Made by a program: the position numbers and the translations under genes | Notes under the pieces: generated by a model | What the model was told of the DNA's origin: nothing | Seen by the model: only the letters and a program-made list of their open reading frames with translations | Databases searched by the model: none | Shown: piece after piece, positions 34,371 to 43,478 of the stretch | Position numbering within the stretch: the first letter of the stretch is position 1 | Layout: every line of letters starts with the position of its first letter | Assembly (NCBI RefSeq): GCF_002277815.1 | Contig: NZ_NKJI01000001.1 | Coordinates: 48,501-112,500 of the forward strand | Direction of reading: 5' to 3' | DNA from: Pseudomonas sp. ERMR1:02 | Lineage (GTDB): Bacteria > Pseudomonadota > Gammaproteobacteria > Pseudomonadales > Pseudomonadaceae | Length of the DNA: 64,000 nucleotides

Positions 34371-35138
34371 TTATTGACCCGGAATGTCCTTGCGCAGTTT
34401 CACTGGATCCTGCTGCGTCTTCTTTTTCGCAATCGCGGTACGCATCTTGATGTTGATCGCTTCAACCGCCAGCGAGAACGCCATGGCGAAGTAGACGTAG
34501 CCTTTTGGCACGTGCACGTCAAAGGATTCGGCAATCAGCACGGTACCAACGATCAACAGGAACGAAAGCGCCAGCATCTTCAGCGAAGGGTGCTTGTCGA
34601 TGAACGAGCTGATGGTGCCGGAAGCCCACATCATCACCAGCACGGCCACGATGATCGCCGCGACCATCACTGGTACGTAGGAGACCATGCCGACGGCGGT
34701 GATCACCGAATCCAACGAGAACACGATATCGATGATCGCGATCTGGATGATGGTGTAAAGGAAGTTGCCACCCTTGCCGCCCGGCTCCTCGTTGGTTTCG
34801 TCTTCTCCTTCCAGCGCGTGGTACATCTCTTGGGAGCTTTTCCACAGCAGGAACAGGCCACCGAAGAACAGGATCAGGTCACGCCCGGAAATACCCTGGC
34901 CGAACGCTACGAACAGGTCGGCGGTTAGGCGCATGACCCAGGTGATTGACAGCAGCAACAGAATCCGCGTGACCATGGCCAGCGCGAGGCCGAAAATCCG
35001 GGTGCGCTGTTGCATGTGCTTGGGCATGCGGCTGACCAGGATCGAAATCATGATGATGTTATCGATGCCCAGGACGATTTCCAGGGCGGTCAGGGTGAAG
35101 AAGGCAACCCAGATCTCAGGGTTGGTCAGCCATTCCAT
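34371..35138 (-). CDS. TerC family integral membrane protein
   Basis: 255 residues with seven or so membrane helices and the acidic intramembrane motifs of the family: EIVLGIDNIIMISI near the N-terminus and IAIIDIVFSLDSVITAVG at mid-protein, a duplicated pattern. TerC proteins are linked to tellurite resistance and to manganese export or metal loading of exported proteins. No yybP-ykoY manganese riboswitch fits in the short upstream gap. The specific substrate here is not evident. Confidence 0.88.
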   Translation of the reverse strand: MEWLTNPEIWVAFFTLTALEIVLGIDNIIMISILVSRMPKHMQQRTRIFGLALAMVTRILLLLSITWVMRLTADLFVAFGQGISGRDLILFFGGLFLLWKSSQEMYHALEGEDETNEEPGGKGGNFLYTIIQIAIIDIVFSLDSVITAVGMVSYVPVMVAAIIVAVLVMMWASGTISSFIDKHPSLKMLALSFLLIVGTVLIAESFDVHVPKGYVYFAMAFSLAVEAINIKMRTAIAKKKTQQDPVKLRKDIPGQ

Positions 35139-35170
35139 GTGTATTCCTTTGAGCGAGTGTTAACCACAAA

Positions 35171-35204
35171 GGGTCCGGGCTTCAAACAGCGAAGCCTGGA
35201 CCCC
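35171..35204 (-). terminator. Hairpin terminator after the citrate transporter
   Basis: GGGTCCGGGCTTC and GAAGCCTGGACCC pair over 13 positions with one mismatch around AAACAGC. It lies 19 bp behind the stop of the citrate transporter; the T run on that strand is short. Confidence 0.65.
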
Positions 35205-35222
35205 GAGTGGTGAATCTAGGGC

Positions 35223-36530
35223 TTATAGAGTGCTGAACAGTGGAAAAACCCCCATCAGCAATGCGGCGACCAGTATGCACATGCACACCAGCACTGCCCA
35301 TTTCAGGGTGAAGCGCTGATGGTCACCAAAATCGATGCCGGCCAGGGCCACCAACAGGTAGGTCGATGGTACCAGTGGGCTCAGCAAGTGGACGGGCTGA
35401 CCGACAATCGAGGCACGTGCCATTTCAACGGCGGTTATACCGTAGTGGCTAGCGGCTTCGGCAAGTACCGGTAACACGCCGTAATAAAATGCATCATTCG
35501 ACATGAAGAAGGTGAACGGCATGCTCACCAGCGCCGTGATCACCGCCAGGTATGGGCCGAGGAAATCCGGGATCACCGCCAGCAGGCTTTTCGACATCGC
35601 GTCAACCATACCGGTGCCGGTCAGGATACCGGTGAAGATACCGGCCGCAAAGATCAGCCCGACCACCGCCAGCACGCTACCGGCGTGGGCCGCGACGCGA
35701 TCCTTCTGCTGTTGCAGGCTTGGATAGTTGACGATCATCGCGATACTGAAAGCCACCATGAACAGCACCGGCAGCGGTAGCAAGCCAGCGACCAGCGTGC
35801 CCATCAGGCCCAGGGTCAGGGCGCCGTTGAACCAGATCAGGCTCGGACGACGGGCATCCGGGAACTGCGATACGCTGATTTCGCTGTGATCGATTTCGTC
35901 ACCGACCAGGTGCAATTCGCCCAGACGGGCACGTTCACGTTTGCCGTAGAAGTAGGCGATGGCCAGGATGGCCAGGACACCGAAAGCCATCGCCGGAATC
36001 ATCGGTACGAAGATGTCCGACGGGTCGACGTGCAGCGCACTGGCCGCACGGGCGGTCGGGCCACCCCATGGGGTCATGTTCATCACGCCACCGGCGAGGA
36101 TGATCAGACCAGCCATGATCCGCGGGCTCATGCCGATACGGCTGTAGAGCGGCAGCATGGCAGCCACGCAGATCATGTAAGTGGTCGCGCCGTCACCATC
36201 AAGGGAAACGACGAGCGCCAGTACGGCGGTACCGACCGAAACTTTCAGCGGGTCGCCCTTGACCATTTTGAGGATCTTGCGCACGGCCGGGTCAAACAGG
36301 CCGGAGTCGATCATCAGGGCGAAATAAAGAATCGCAAACATCAGCATCACACCAGTCGGCGCGAGCTTGGTGATGCCTTCGAGCATCATCGGGCCGATTT
36401 TCGGGGCGAAACCACCGAACAGGGCGAAGATGATCGGGATGATGATCAGAGCAATCAGCGCGGAAAGGCGCTTGGTCATGATCAGGAACATGAAGGTGAT
36501 GACCATGGCGAAGCCAAGGAAAGTCAGCAT
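35223..36530 (-). CDS. citA: CitMHS-family citrate:cation symporter
   Basis: 435 residues with about 12 membrane segments. CitMHS features include SLDGDGATTYMICVAA, GGVMNMTPWGGPTARAASAL and FTFFMSNDAFYYGVLPVL. Proteins of this family import citrate complexed with Mg2+ or another divalent metal. Position and sequence fit citA (PA5476) of P. aeruginosa, by memory. Whether a regulator controls it cannot be told here; no adjacent two-component system is present. Confidence 0.88.
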   Translation of the reverse strand: MLTFLGFAMVITFMFLIMTKRLSALIALIIIPIIFALFGGFAPKIGPMMLEGITKLAPTGVMLMFAILYFALMIDSGLFDPAVRKILKMVKGDPLKVSVGTAVLALVVSLDGDGATTYMICVAAMLPLYSRIGMSPRIMAGLIILAGGVMNMTPWGGPTARAASALHVDPSDIFVPMIPAMAFGVLAILAIAYFYGKRERARLGELHLVGDEIDHSEISVSQFPDARRPSLIWFNGALTLGLMGTLVAGLLPLPVLFMVAFSIAMIVNYPSLQQQKDRVAAHAGSVLAVVGLIFAAGIFTGILTGTGMVDAMSKSLLAVIPDFLGPYLAVITALVSMPFTFFMSNDAFYYGVLPVLAEAASHYGITAVEMARASIVGQPVHLLSPLVPSTYLLVALAGIDFGDHQRFTLKWAVLVCMCILVAALLMGVFPLFSTL

Positions 36531-36949
36531 GGGAATACTCCAGGCGTAGCGCGGCTAGGGAATGAGCGGACCGGGTGGGATCAGCGCAAGACGGGAAGCA
36601 CGAGACGTACGGGCGGAGTTGCAGCGAAGCGGCGGGTAGCAGAGGACATCAGGATCACCATTGTTGTTGTTAAATGGACCTGGCGAGCAATCGAACACCC
36701 GCATTGGCCAACCGGTCTCTTGCCGGCAGTGAGGGCGATCCTAATCGGGGAAGCTTTCAGCCAGCTTTCGGCGATGAAAGCGTTGACCGAAAGTACGACC
36801 GGTCGTCGGACCGAGTCGAGGCCTTCGCGAGCAAGCCCGCTCCCACATTTGATCTCTGTCGTACACAAAATCTGTAAGCACTGGAGATTAAATGTGGGAG
36901 CGGGCTTGCTCGCGAAGACGTCAGTCGATAAACAGCAGGAGGGCATAGC
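36531..36949. other. Intergenic region upstream of citA
   Basis: 419 bp. Contains the citA promoter region on the minus strand and a REP doublet at 36821-36920; otherwise nothing recognised. Confidence 0.6.
36821..36920. repeat. REP doublet (REPIN), GTGGGAGCGGGCTTGCTCGCGAA type
   Basis: Inverted arms TTCGCGAGCAAGCCCGCTCCC and complement, spacer about 55 bp. Confidence 0.85.
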
Positions 36950-37060
36950 ATGGCCAACATCCACACAGGCGGCTACGAGCGACACATCTGGACCGACAGC
37001 CGCTTACCGTGGCTGCACCTGGATGAGCATTTGCCCGGCGAGCCCGAAGAAGTTCTATAG
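36950..37060 (+). CDS. Possible 36-residue peptide with strong ribosome site
   Basis: ATG at 36950 is preceded by a perfect AGGAGG (36937-36942) with seven bases of spacing. The peptide MANIHTGGYERHIWT... ends GEPEEVL and is polar, with two Trp; no signal or membrane segment. It may be a genuine small protein or the start of a gene whose remainder was lost, since no continuation is found in any frame before the convergent dioxygenase-like gene. I do not recognise it. Confidence 0.4.
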   Translation: MANIHTGGYERHIWTDSRLPWLHLDEHLPGEPEEVL

Positions 37061-37076
37061 TTTTATAAGCGTCTGG

Positions 37077-37403
37077 TCAAAAAATAGTCAGATCCAGCGG
37101 GCGAATCGCGCCCATCCAAATCGCATGCTCGCTGTGGTCCAGCAAATCATCGCCGGTGTCCGGATGCAGGAACACCACCAGCCCCTTGCGGTTGAGCGCC
37201 AGCCACGGCAGAACGTCGCCGATCAGCTCCGGCCCGAACGCCAGTTGGCAACTCCAGTCCGGATGCGGGCCAACCGGGCGCTCGTGCACGCGGCCCATTT
37301 TCAGCGGGAACAATTGCGCTGCCTGCTCGCACAGGGTCCGCGCCTGATCGATGCTGCTGGCGTCGAAATACACGTGGGCGTGATAGCCCTTAATCGTTTG
37401 CAT
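37077..37403 (-). CDS. DOPA 4,5-dioxygenase family protein
   Basis: 108 residues. Begins IKGYHAHVYFD, with further histidines in VHERPVGPHPDW and VVFLHPDTGDD, the conserved pattern of the DOPA 4,5-dioxygenase-like family. In fungi and plants members open the catechol ring of DOPA; the bacterial substrate is unknown. A small soluble cytoplasmic protein, full length. It is divergent from the NAD(P)-binding gene. Confidence 0.85.
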   Translation of the reverse strand: MQTIKGYHAHVYFDASSIDQARTLCEQAAQLFPLKMGRVHERPVGPHPDWSCQLAFGPELIGDVLPWLALNRKGLVVFLHPDTGDDLLDHSEHAIWMGAIRPLDLTIF

Positions 37404-37485
37404 CTGTAGCCCTCTGAATAGGTTCGAACCCTCGGTGTTTCCTCCAGGTCACACATCATATACGTGGGAAACAAGGAGCCCGACC

Positions 37486-38148
37486 ATGAAAAATGCCGAA
37501 ACCTCGGTGGTGAAAGTGGCGCTTTATGGTGCCATGAGTAGCTTGGGCAGTGCGCTGATGGCTGAATTGCTGCGGCGCCAGCATGAAGTCATCGCGATCG
37601 TCGATGACCTGACGGCACTCGCGCCACGACCAGGTTTGCGCACCAAAAACGGCGATCTGTTCGAGGCCGAACGGGTGAAACAAAGCGTGGCGGGCTGCTC
37701 GGCAGTCATCTGTTTATTAGACGCACCAGGGTTGCCGTTCAGCAGTGAGTACGTGGAAAAAACCAACGTGCCCGGACCGGTCGAGCAGGTGTTGGCGGCA
37801 GATGCATTGATCGATGGGATGCAGGCTGCGGGCATTGCGAGGCTATTTCTGGTGGGGGATTTCGACGTGCTGGACGATCCGGATACATTCGATCCACTAC
37901 AACGTCATGCCGCTGAGGAAATCCGCGAGGCCCTGCAAAGCAGCTCCTTGAAGTGGACTTTGGTGAATGCTCCCCGAGGTGTGCCAGGAATGACCATCGA
38001 GCACTTCAGTCAGATCAGCAGCACCCTGGAGCCCGGCCTTGCCAAACCTCTGGAGCGCCTGATCCGGACAGCAGTGGGGATCGCTGATGAATTGCATTTG
38101 AATCTGCACATTGGTGAGCACGTGAATTTCGTTGCAACTGACAGCTAA
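37486..38148 (+). CDS. NAD(P)-binding Rossmann-fold protein (NmrA/SDR-like)
   Basis: 220 residues. An N-terminal strand and loop VALYGAMSSLGSALMAELLRR fits a Rossmann nucleotide site (G-x-x-x-x-x-G variant), followed by GDLFEAERVKQSVAGCSAVICLL as in NAD(P)H-binding SDR-like proteins. The catalytic YxxxK is not evident, so it may be a redox sensor or an epimerase-like protein. Start at ATG 37486 with AAGGAG upstream. Convergent with the LysR gene, sharing 4 bp at the stops. Function unknown. Confidence 0.72.
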   Translation: MKNAETSVVKVALYGAMSSLGSALMAELLRRQHEVIAIVDDLTALAPRPGLRTKNGDLFEAERVKQSVAGCSAVICLLDAPGLPFSSEYVEKTNVPGPVEQVLAADALIDGMQAAGIARLFLVGDFDVLDDPDTFDPLQRHAAEEIREALQSSSLKWTLVNAPRGVPGMTIEHFSQISSTLEPGLAKPLERLIRTAVGIADELHLNLHIGEHVNFVATDS

Positions 38149-39095
38149 ACCGCGATAGAGGGAAGTGTCAGGCCATTAAGTGATTGCGCACTACTGGCCT
38201 GCTCGGCCATCAACCAATCGACAAACCGCTGAATCAACGCCCCGCGTCGTTTGCGTTGCGGCAGTACTACGTAATATCCCAGCCTGGACATCACGGTTTC
38301 GGCAATCGGTCGACATAACAATCCTTGCGCCAGCAAGTTATCCACAAGGTGCCGCCAGCCAATGGCCACGCCCTGACCAGCAATCGCGGCCTGAATCAGC
38401 AGGGTGTAATTGTCAAACCGCAACTGCCCAGGGGCGGGAGGCGAGGTGATCCCCAACTCGCGAAACACGCCGCTCCAGTCAAACCAATTGCTGCTGTGCT
38501 CCCCGCGCAAGTGCAGCAGCGGCAGCTCCAGCAATGCCTGGATGGGTAAGGGCAGGGGACGTTCATTCAATAGCTGTGGGCTGCATACGGGGAATACTTC
38601 TTCACTGAACAGCCAATGGCATTCGCCCTGCTTGAAGCGGCCATCGCCGAACAGCACCGCCACATCAATATCAGTACGAAGCATGTTGTGGCTGCGCTCA
38701 CTGGTCACCAGGCTGACATCCACTTGTGGATTGGCCGCGTGAAAACGGTGAAGGCGAGGCATCAACCAATACGCGGCAAAGGCAAAATCGGTGGCGACTT
38801 GCAGCACTTCATGTTGTTGTTGGGCGCTGATCGCACTTAATCCAGCGTCGATATTCTGCAAACCGAGCTGAACTTGCTCGAAAAGAATCATCCCGGCCTC
38901 GGTTAGTTCAATGCCGCGATAGATGCGATCAAACAATCGAGTCGCCAGTTGTTCCTCCAGTCGCTTGATCTGCTGGCTGATGGCCGGTTGCGTGGTACCT
39001 AACTCAACTGCCGCCGCCGTGAAGCTGCGTTGCCTCGCCGCAGCTTCAAAAGCACGGAGCAAATCCAGAGACAGATCACCGAGGGCGTCATACAT
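38145..39095 (-). CDS. betR: LysR-family regulator of choline-O-sulfate use
   Basis: 316 residues: winged HTH at about 10-70 (SFTAAAVELGTTQPAISQQIKRLEEQL) and a type 2 periplasmic-binding-like effector domain (about 95-300). It is divergent from betC with 114 bp between, the usual arrangement for a LysR activator and its target, and choline-sulfatase loci in Pseudomonas carry such a regulator. The inducer would be choline-O-sulfate or choline (inference). The name is contextual. Confidence 0.8.
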   Translation of the reverse strand: MYDALGDLSLDLLRAFEAAARQRSFTAAAVELGTTQPAISQQIKRLEEQLATRLFDRIYRGIELTEAGMILFEQVQLGLQNIDAGLSAISAQQQHEVLQVATDFAFAAYWLMPRLHRFHAANPQVDVSLVTSERSHNMLRTDIDVAVLFGDGRFKQGECHWLFSEEVFPVCSPQLLNERPLPLPIQALLELPLLHLRGEHSSNWFDWSGVFRELGITSPPAPGQLRFDNYTLLIQAAIAGQGVAIGWRHLVDNLLAQGLLCRPIAETVMSRLGYYVVLPQRKRRGALIQRFVDWLMAEQASSAQSLNGLTLPSIAV

Positions 39096-39139
39096 AAGCT
39101 GTGCTTATCCTAGTCATTGCCGCGCATGGGCTTTACCGC

Positions 39140-39175
39140 AAAGTGCGAGGGTTACATCCTCGATCGCAGCACTTT
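39140..39175. promoter_or_regulatory. Nested dyad, candidate LysR operator for betC
   Basis: Outer arms AAAGTGC (39140-39146) and GCACTTT (39169-39175) enclose inner arms CGAGG (39146-39150) and CCTCG (39158-39162). It lies 35 bp before betC in the divergent gap. Confidence 0.5.
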
Positions 39176-39209
39176 CGCATAAACATCCACTATGGAATGC
39201 CGCGATCAC

Positions 39210-40724
39210 ATGAAGCGCAAGAACATTCTTTTCATCATGGCCGATCAAATGGCCGCGCCAATGTTGCCGTTCTACGGCCCTTCGCCTATCAAACTGCCTA
39301 ATTTGAGCCGCCTCGCCGCCCAAGGCGTGGTGTTCGACTCCGCATACTGCAACAGCCCGTTGTGCGCGCCCTCGCGCTTTACCTTGGTCAGCGGCCAGTT
39401 GCCAAGCAAGATTGGCGCTTACGACAACGCGGCGGATTTTCCGGCCGATGTACCGACTTATGCGCACTATCTGCGTCGTCTGGGCTATCGCACCGCGCTG
39501 TCGGGCAAGATGCATTTCTGTGGTCCGGACCAGTTGCATGGCTATGAAGAACGCCTGACCAGCGACATCTATCCGGCCGACTACGGTTGGGCGGTGAATT
39601 GGGATGAACCGGATGTGCGGCCGAGCTGGTATCACAACATGTCATCGGTGCTGCAAGCGGGGCCCTGCGTGCGCACTAATCAGCTGGATTTCGACGAAGA
39701 AGTGGTTTTCAAGGCCCAGCAGTATCTTTTCGATCATATCCGTGAGGATGGCGATCAACCGTTCTGTTTGACGGTCTCGATGACTCACCCACACGATCCG
39801 TACACCATCCCCAAACACTTCTGGGACATGTACGACGATGCTGACATCCCATTACCTGTAACGCCGGATCAGCATGAGCTCGATCCGCATTCCCGGCGGT
39901 TGCTTAAAGTTTACGACCTGTGGGACAAACCGCTGCCTGTGGATAAGATCCGCGACGCACGCCGCGCCTATTTTGGTGCGTGCAGCTATATCGACAGCAA
40001 CGTCGGCAAACTCCTACAAACACTTGAAGATACCGGGCTGATCGATGACACCATCATCGTGTTCTCCGGCGATCACGGCGACATGCTCGGCGAGCGTGGC
40101 CTCTGGTACAAAATGCACTGGTATGAAATGGCTGCACGCGTCCCCCTGTTGATAAGTGCGCCGGGTCAATTCGGTGCCGGACGGGTCAGCGCCTCGGTAT
40201 CTACCGCAGACCTGCTGCCAACTTTTATCGAGCTGGCGGGCGGCTCGCTTGAGCCTGGCTTACCGCTGGACGGCCGCTCGCTGGTCCCGCATCTGCAAGG
40301 GCAAGGAGGTCACGACGAAGTGTTCGGCGAGTACATGGCCGAAGGCACTATCAGCCCGTTGATGATGATCCGCCGTGGGGCCTACAAATTCATCTACAGC
40401 GAAGACGATCCTTGCTTACTCTTCGACGTGCACAACGATCCGCGCGAGCTGGAAGAACTCAGTCAATCGCCGCAACATCGCCTGCTGTTCGACGATTTTC
40501 TCGCTGAAGCTCGGGCTAAATGGGACATCCCGGCAATACACCAACAGGTGCTCGCGAGCCAGCGCCGCCGGCGTTTCGTCGCCGACGCCCTGACCATCGG
40601 CAAGCTGAAGAGCTGGGATCACCAGCCGCTGGTGGACGCCAGTCAGCAGTACATGCGCAACCACATCGACCTCGACGATCTGGAGCGTAAAGCACGTTAT
40701 CCACAACCCTGCCAAAACCAATAA
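39210..40724 (+). CDS. betC: Choline-sulfatase BetC
   Basis: 504 residues of the type I sulfatase fold. The formylglycine signature C-A-P-S-R starts at C52, with the metal ligand in IMADQ (D12) and FSGDHGDMLGERG in the second half. It hydrolyses choline-O-sulfate to choline and sulfate in the cytoplasm, needing conversion of C52 to formylglycine. The C-terminal region (HQPLVDASQQYMRNHIDLDDLE) is of the choline-sulfatase type. Start at ATG 39210. choX follows 16 bp later on the same strand. Confidence 0.94.
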   Translation: MKRKNILFIMADQMAAPMLPFYGPSPIKLPNLSRLAAQGVVFDSAYCNSPLCAPSRFTLVSGQLPSKIGAYDNAADFPADVPTYAHYLRRLGYRTALSGKMHFCGPDQLHGYEERLTSDIYPADYGWAVNWDEPDVRPSWYHNMSSVLQAGPCVRTNQLDFDEEVVFKAQQYLFDHIREDGDQPFCLTVSMTHPHDPYTIPKHFWDMYDDADIPLPVTPDQHELDPHSRRLLKVYDLWDKPLPVDKIRDARRAYFGACSYIDSNVGKLLQTLEDTGLIDDTIIVFSGDHGDMLGERGLWYKMHWYEMAARVPLLISAPGQFGAGRVSASVSTADLLPTFIELAGGSLEPGLPLDGRSLVPHLQGQGGHDEVFGEYMAEGTISPLMMIRRGAYKFIYSEDDPCLLFDVHNDPRELEELSQSPQHRLLFDDFLAEARAKWDIPAIHQQVLASQRRRRFVADALTIGKLKSWDHQPLVDASQQYMRNHIDLDDLERKARYPQPCQNQ

Positions 40725-40740
40725 CGTTAAGGGGAAGTCC

Positions 40741-41661
40741 ATGCAAAGGCTATCCACAGCACTGACGGTCGGGCTCCTGGCTCTGGGCAGTGCATCGGCG
40801 TATGCCGATCAAAGCTGCGAGACAGTGAAGATGGCCGACCCTGGCTGGAGCGACATCGCCGCGACCAACGCCATCACCGGGTTTCTGCTGGACGGCATGG
40901 GCTACAAGGCCAAGGTCGACACTCTCGCGGTGCCGATTACCTTTGGCGGACTAAAGGACGGCCAGGTCGATGTGTTCTTGGGTAACTGGATGCCGGCGCA
41001 ACAGAGCTTCTATGACAAGTTCGTGGCCACCGGCGATGTCACGCAATTGGCGAAAAACCTCGACGGCACCGAATTCACCCTCGCTGTCCCGGACTACGTG
41101 TGGGATGCGGGTGTACATAACTTCGCCGACCTGAACAAATACGCGGACAAGTTCGACAAAAAGATCTACGGCATCGGTTCCGGCGCACCGGCAAACATTT
41201 CTCTGCAAGAAATCATCAAGAAAAACGATTTCGACATGGGCCAATGGAAACTGGTCGAGTCCAGTGAACAGGCGATGCTGGCCGAAGTGTCCCGCGCAGT
41301 GAAGAAGCAGAAATTCGTCACCTTCCTCGGCTGGACCCCACACCCGATGAACGTGCAGCTGAAAATGCATTACCTCAAGGGCGGCGAAAAGTACTTCGGC
41401 GATACGGGCAGCGTTCACACCCTGACTCGCAAGGGTTATGCACAGGCTTGTCCGAACGTTGGCAAGCTGTTGACCAACCTGAATTTCACTCAGGAGATGG
41501 AGAACAGCATCATGGCCGAGGTGGTGAATAAGAAGGTCAGCAATGCCGATGCGGCCAAGGCGTGGATCAAAGCCAACCCGGCGGTGCTGGATAAATGGCT
41601 CGATGGCGTGAAAACCGTGGATGGCAAGGATGCGTTGCCGGTGGTCAAAGCCAAGCTCTGA
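40741..41661 (+). CDS. choX: Choline-binding protein of ABC transporter (ChoX)
   Basis: 306 residues: signal peptide 1-22 (SAYA cut) and an OpuAC-type binding domain (MADPGWSDIAATNAITGFLL, WMPAQ, GIGSGAPAN, FLGWTPHPMN) with the aromatic residues that cage quaternary amines. Delivers choline to an ABC permease. No permease or ATPase gene is adjacent, so ChoX must share a transporter encoded elsewhere, probably a Cbc-type system. Likely cotranscribed with betC. Confidence 0.92.
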   Translation: MQRLSTALTVGLLALGSASAYADQSCETVKMADPGWSDIAATNAITGFLLDGMGYKAKVDTLAVPITFGGLKDGQVDVFLGNWMPAQQSFYDKFVATGDVTQLAKNLDGTEFTLAVPDYVWDAGVHNFADLNKYADKFDKKIYGIGSGAPANISLQEIIKKNDFDMGQWKLVESSEQAMLAEVSRAVKKQKFVTFLGWTPHPMNVQLKMHYLKGGEKYFGDTGSVHTLTRKGYAQACPNVGKLLTNLNFTQEMENSIMAEVVNKKVSNADAAKAWIKANPAVLDKWLDGVKTVDGKDALPVVKAKL

Positions 41662-41664
41662 ACC

Positions 41665-41759
41665 AAATGTGGGAGCGGGCTTGCTCGCGAATGCGGTGGG
41701 TCAGGCAACTTCAATGTTGACTGACCCACCGCATTCGCGAGCAAGCCCGCTCCCACAAG
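41665..41759. repeat. REP doublet (REPIN), GTGGGAGCGGGCTTGCTCGCGAA type
   Basis: Inverted arms continue into the matching inner arms ATGCGGTGGGTCAG and CTGACCCACCGCAT, so about 95 bp form one nearly continuous hairpin. Confidence 0.88.
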
Positions 41760-41803
41760 TAGTGTCCTGATATTCTGTGGAAAACCCCCAACCGAGAGGC
41801 TTC

Positions 41804-43372
41804 ATGGCCCTTCCCAGCCGCCATTCACTCTTCCCGTTCCTCAACTGGCTGCCCCGGCAAACCCGCGCCAGCGTCGGCCGTGATTTGATCGTCGGCCTCA
41901 ACGGCGCAATTCTCGCGTTGCCGCAATCCATTGCCTACGCCCTGATCGCCGGTCTCCCACCGGAATATGGCTTGTACGCGGCGATTATCCCTGTACTGAT
42001 CGCTTGTCTCTGGGGTTCTTCGTGGCATTTGATCTGCGGTCCCACGGCGGCGATCTCCATTGTCTTGTACGCCAGCGTCAGTCCTCTGGCCGTTCCGGCG
42101 ACACAGGACTACGTCACCCTGATCCTGCTGCTGACGTTTCTGGCCGGAGTTTTCCAATGGCTACTAGGGCTGCTGCGTTTTGGCGCGCTGGTGAATTTTG
42201 TCTCTCATTCGGTGGTGCTGGGCTTCACCCTCGGAGCGGCGGTGGTGATTGCCGTCGGCCAATTGCCCAATCTGCTGGGTCTGGATTTGCCCAGCCAGGC
42301 CACCGCTCTGGACAGCTTCATCACACTGCTCAAGCACCTCGACGAACTCGATAAACCGTCGCTGACACTGGGGTTGGCGACCGTGGTGGTGGGCATAATC
42401 CTCAAACTGTGGTTGCCGCGTTGGCCAACACTATTGATCACCCTGGTACTGGGCGCGTTGTTGGTCTGGCTCTGGCCATCGATGCTCGGCCATGTGGAGC
42501 TAGTCAGCGCATTCACCGGAAAGTTGCCACCCTTCAGTCCGTTGCCGTTGGACCTCGACCTGATCCTGCGCCTGCTGCCGAGTGCCGTGGCGGTGGGCAT
42601 GCTCGGGTTGGTCACCAGTCTGTCGATTGCCCGATCTCTGTCGGCACGCTCGCAACAGTTGCTCGACGCCAATCAGGAAGTCCGCGCCCAGGGTTTATCC
42701 AACATTGTCGGTGCGTTTTTTTCCGGATCGCTGTCGGCCGGTTCCTTCACCCGTTCGGGCCTGAGTTACGAGGCGGGAGCCTGCTCACCCTTGGCGGGCA
42801 TTTTTTCAGCGTTGTGGGTGGCGCTGTTCGCGATCTTCGGCGCGCAGTTGATTGCACACATTCCGATCCCAGCCATGGCCGGCAGCATATTGCTGATCGC
42901 CTGGGGCCTGGTGGACCATCGCGGCATTCGCGCATTGCTGCGGGTCAGCCGCGCCGAGTTCCTGGTCATGGTCCTGACCTGTGTCGCCACGCTACTGCTG
43001 GAACTACAGACGGCGATCTATGCCGGGGTGTTGGCGTCGCTGTTCTTTTACCTAAAGCGCACTTCGCAACCTCGGGTACAACATGTGCGTGACGGCGATG
43101 AAGATATTCTGCGGGTGGGCGGTTCAATCTTTTTCGGCGCCAGCCATTACCTGCAAGTACGCCTGCAAAGGATGCACGGCGCACGCGTGGTGATCGAGGC
43201 GCAGCAGATCAACTTCATCGACTATTCAGGGGTGGAAATGCTGCATCAGGAAGCGCGGCGCCTGCTACGTCAGGATCGCAGCCTGACCCTTCGCCGGGCA
43301 CGGCCACAGGTGGTGGAAGAGCTGAGGAAGCTCGAAGGGGCGGAGAAATGCCCGATTCGTTTCGAAGATTAA
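41804..43372 (+). CDS. SulP-family anion permease with STAS domain
   Basis: 522 residues. Sulfate_transp domain with about 12 membrane segments (LNGAILALPQSIAYALIAGLP near the N-terminus, GSFTRSGLSYEAG at mid-protein) and a C-terminal STAS domain (VVIEAQQINFIDYSGVEML). Substrates of the family include sulfate and bicarbonate. It follows the choline-sulfatase genes, so a role with sulfate is attractive, but a REP doublet lies between and cotranscription is uncertain. Start at ATG 41804 (GAGAGG upstream); GTG 41777 is an alternative. Confidence 0.87.
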   Translation: MALPSRHSLFPFLNWLPRQTRASVGRDLIVGLNGAILALPQSIAYALIAGLPPEYGLYAAIIPVLIACLWGSSWHLICGPTAAISIVLYASVSPLAVPATQDYVTLILLLTFLAGVFQWLLGLLRFGALVNFVSHSVVLGFTLGAAVVIAVGQLPNLLGLDLPSQATALDSFITLLKHLDELDKPSLTLGLATVVVGIILKLWLPRWPTLLITLVLGALLVWLWPSMLGHVELVSAFTGKLPPFSPLPLDLDLILRLLPSAVAVGMLGLVTSLSIARSLSARSQQLLDANQEVRAQGLSNIVGAFFSGSLSAGSFTRSGLSYEAGACSPLAGIFSALWVALFAIFGAQLIAHIPIPAMAGSILLIAWGLVDHRGIRALLRVSRAEFLVMVLTCVATLLLELQTAIYAGVLASLFFYLKRTSQPRVQHVRDGDEDILRVGGSIFFGASHYLQVRLQRMHGARVVIEAQQINFIDYSGVEMLHQEARRLLRQDRSLTLRRARPQVVEELRKLEGAEKCPIRFED

Positions 43373-43381
43373 ACAAGATCA

Positions 43382-43461
43382 CCTGTAGGAGCGAGGCTTG
43401 CCCGCGAAGCTTTTGGCGTACTTGAGGACGCCTTCGCGGGCAAGCCTCGCTCCTACAGGGG
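43382..43461. repeat. REP doublet (REPIN), GGCTTGCCCGCGAAG type
   Basis: Inverted arms, 25-bp spacer, between convergent SulP and aroE genes. Confidence 0.86.
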
Positions 43462-43478
43462 TTATGCATACAGGCGGG

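Noticed and set aside
35139..35222. yybP-ykoY manganese riboswitch before terC
   Set aside because: The gap is about 84 bp and is occupied by the citA terminator hairpin; no riboswitch core seen.
35886..37409. 507-codon plus-strand frame over citA and its upstream region
   Set aside because: Antisense to a clear CitMHS transporter and runs through a REP doublet; composition is that of a shadow frame.
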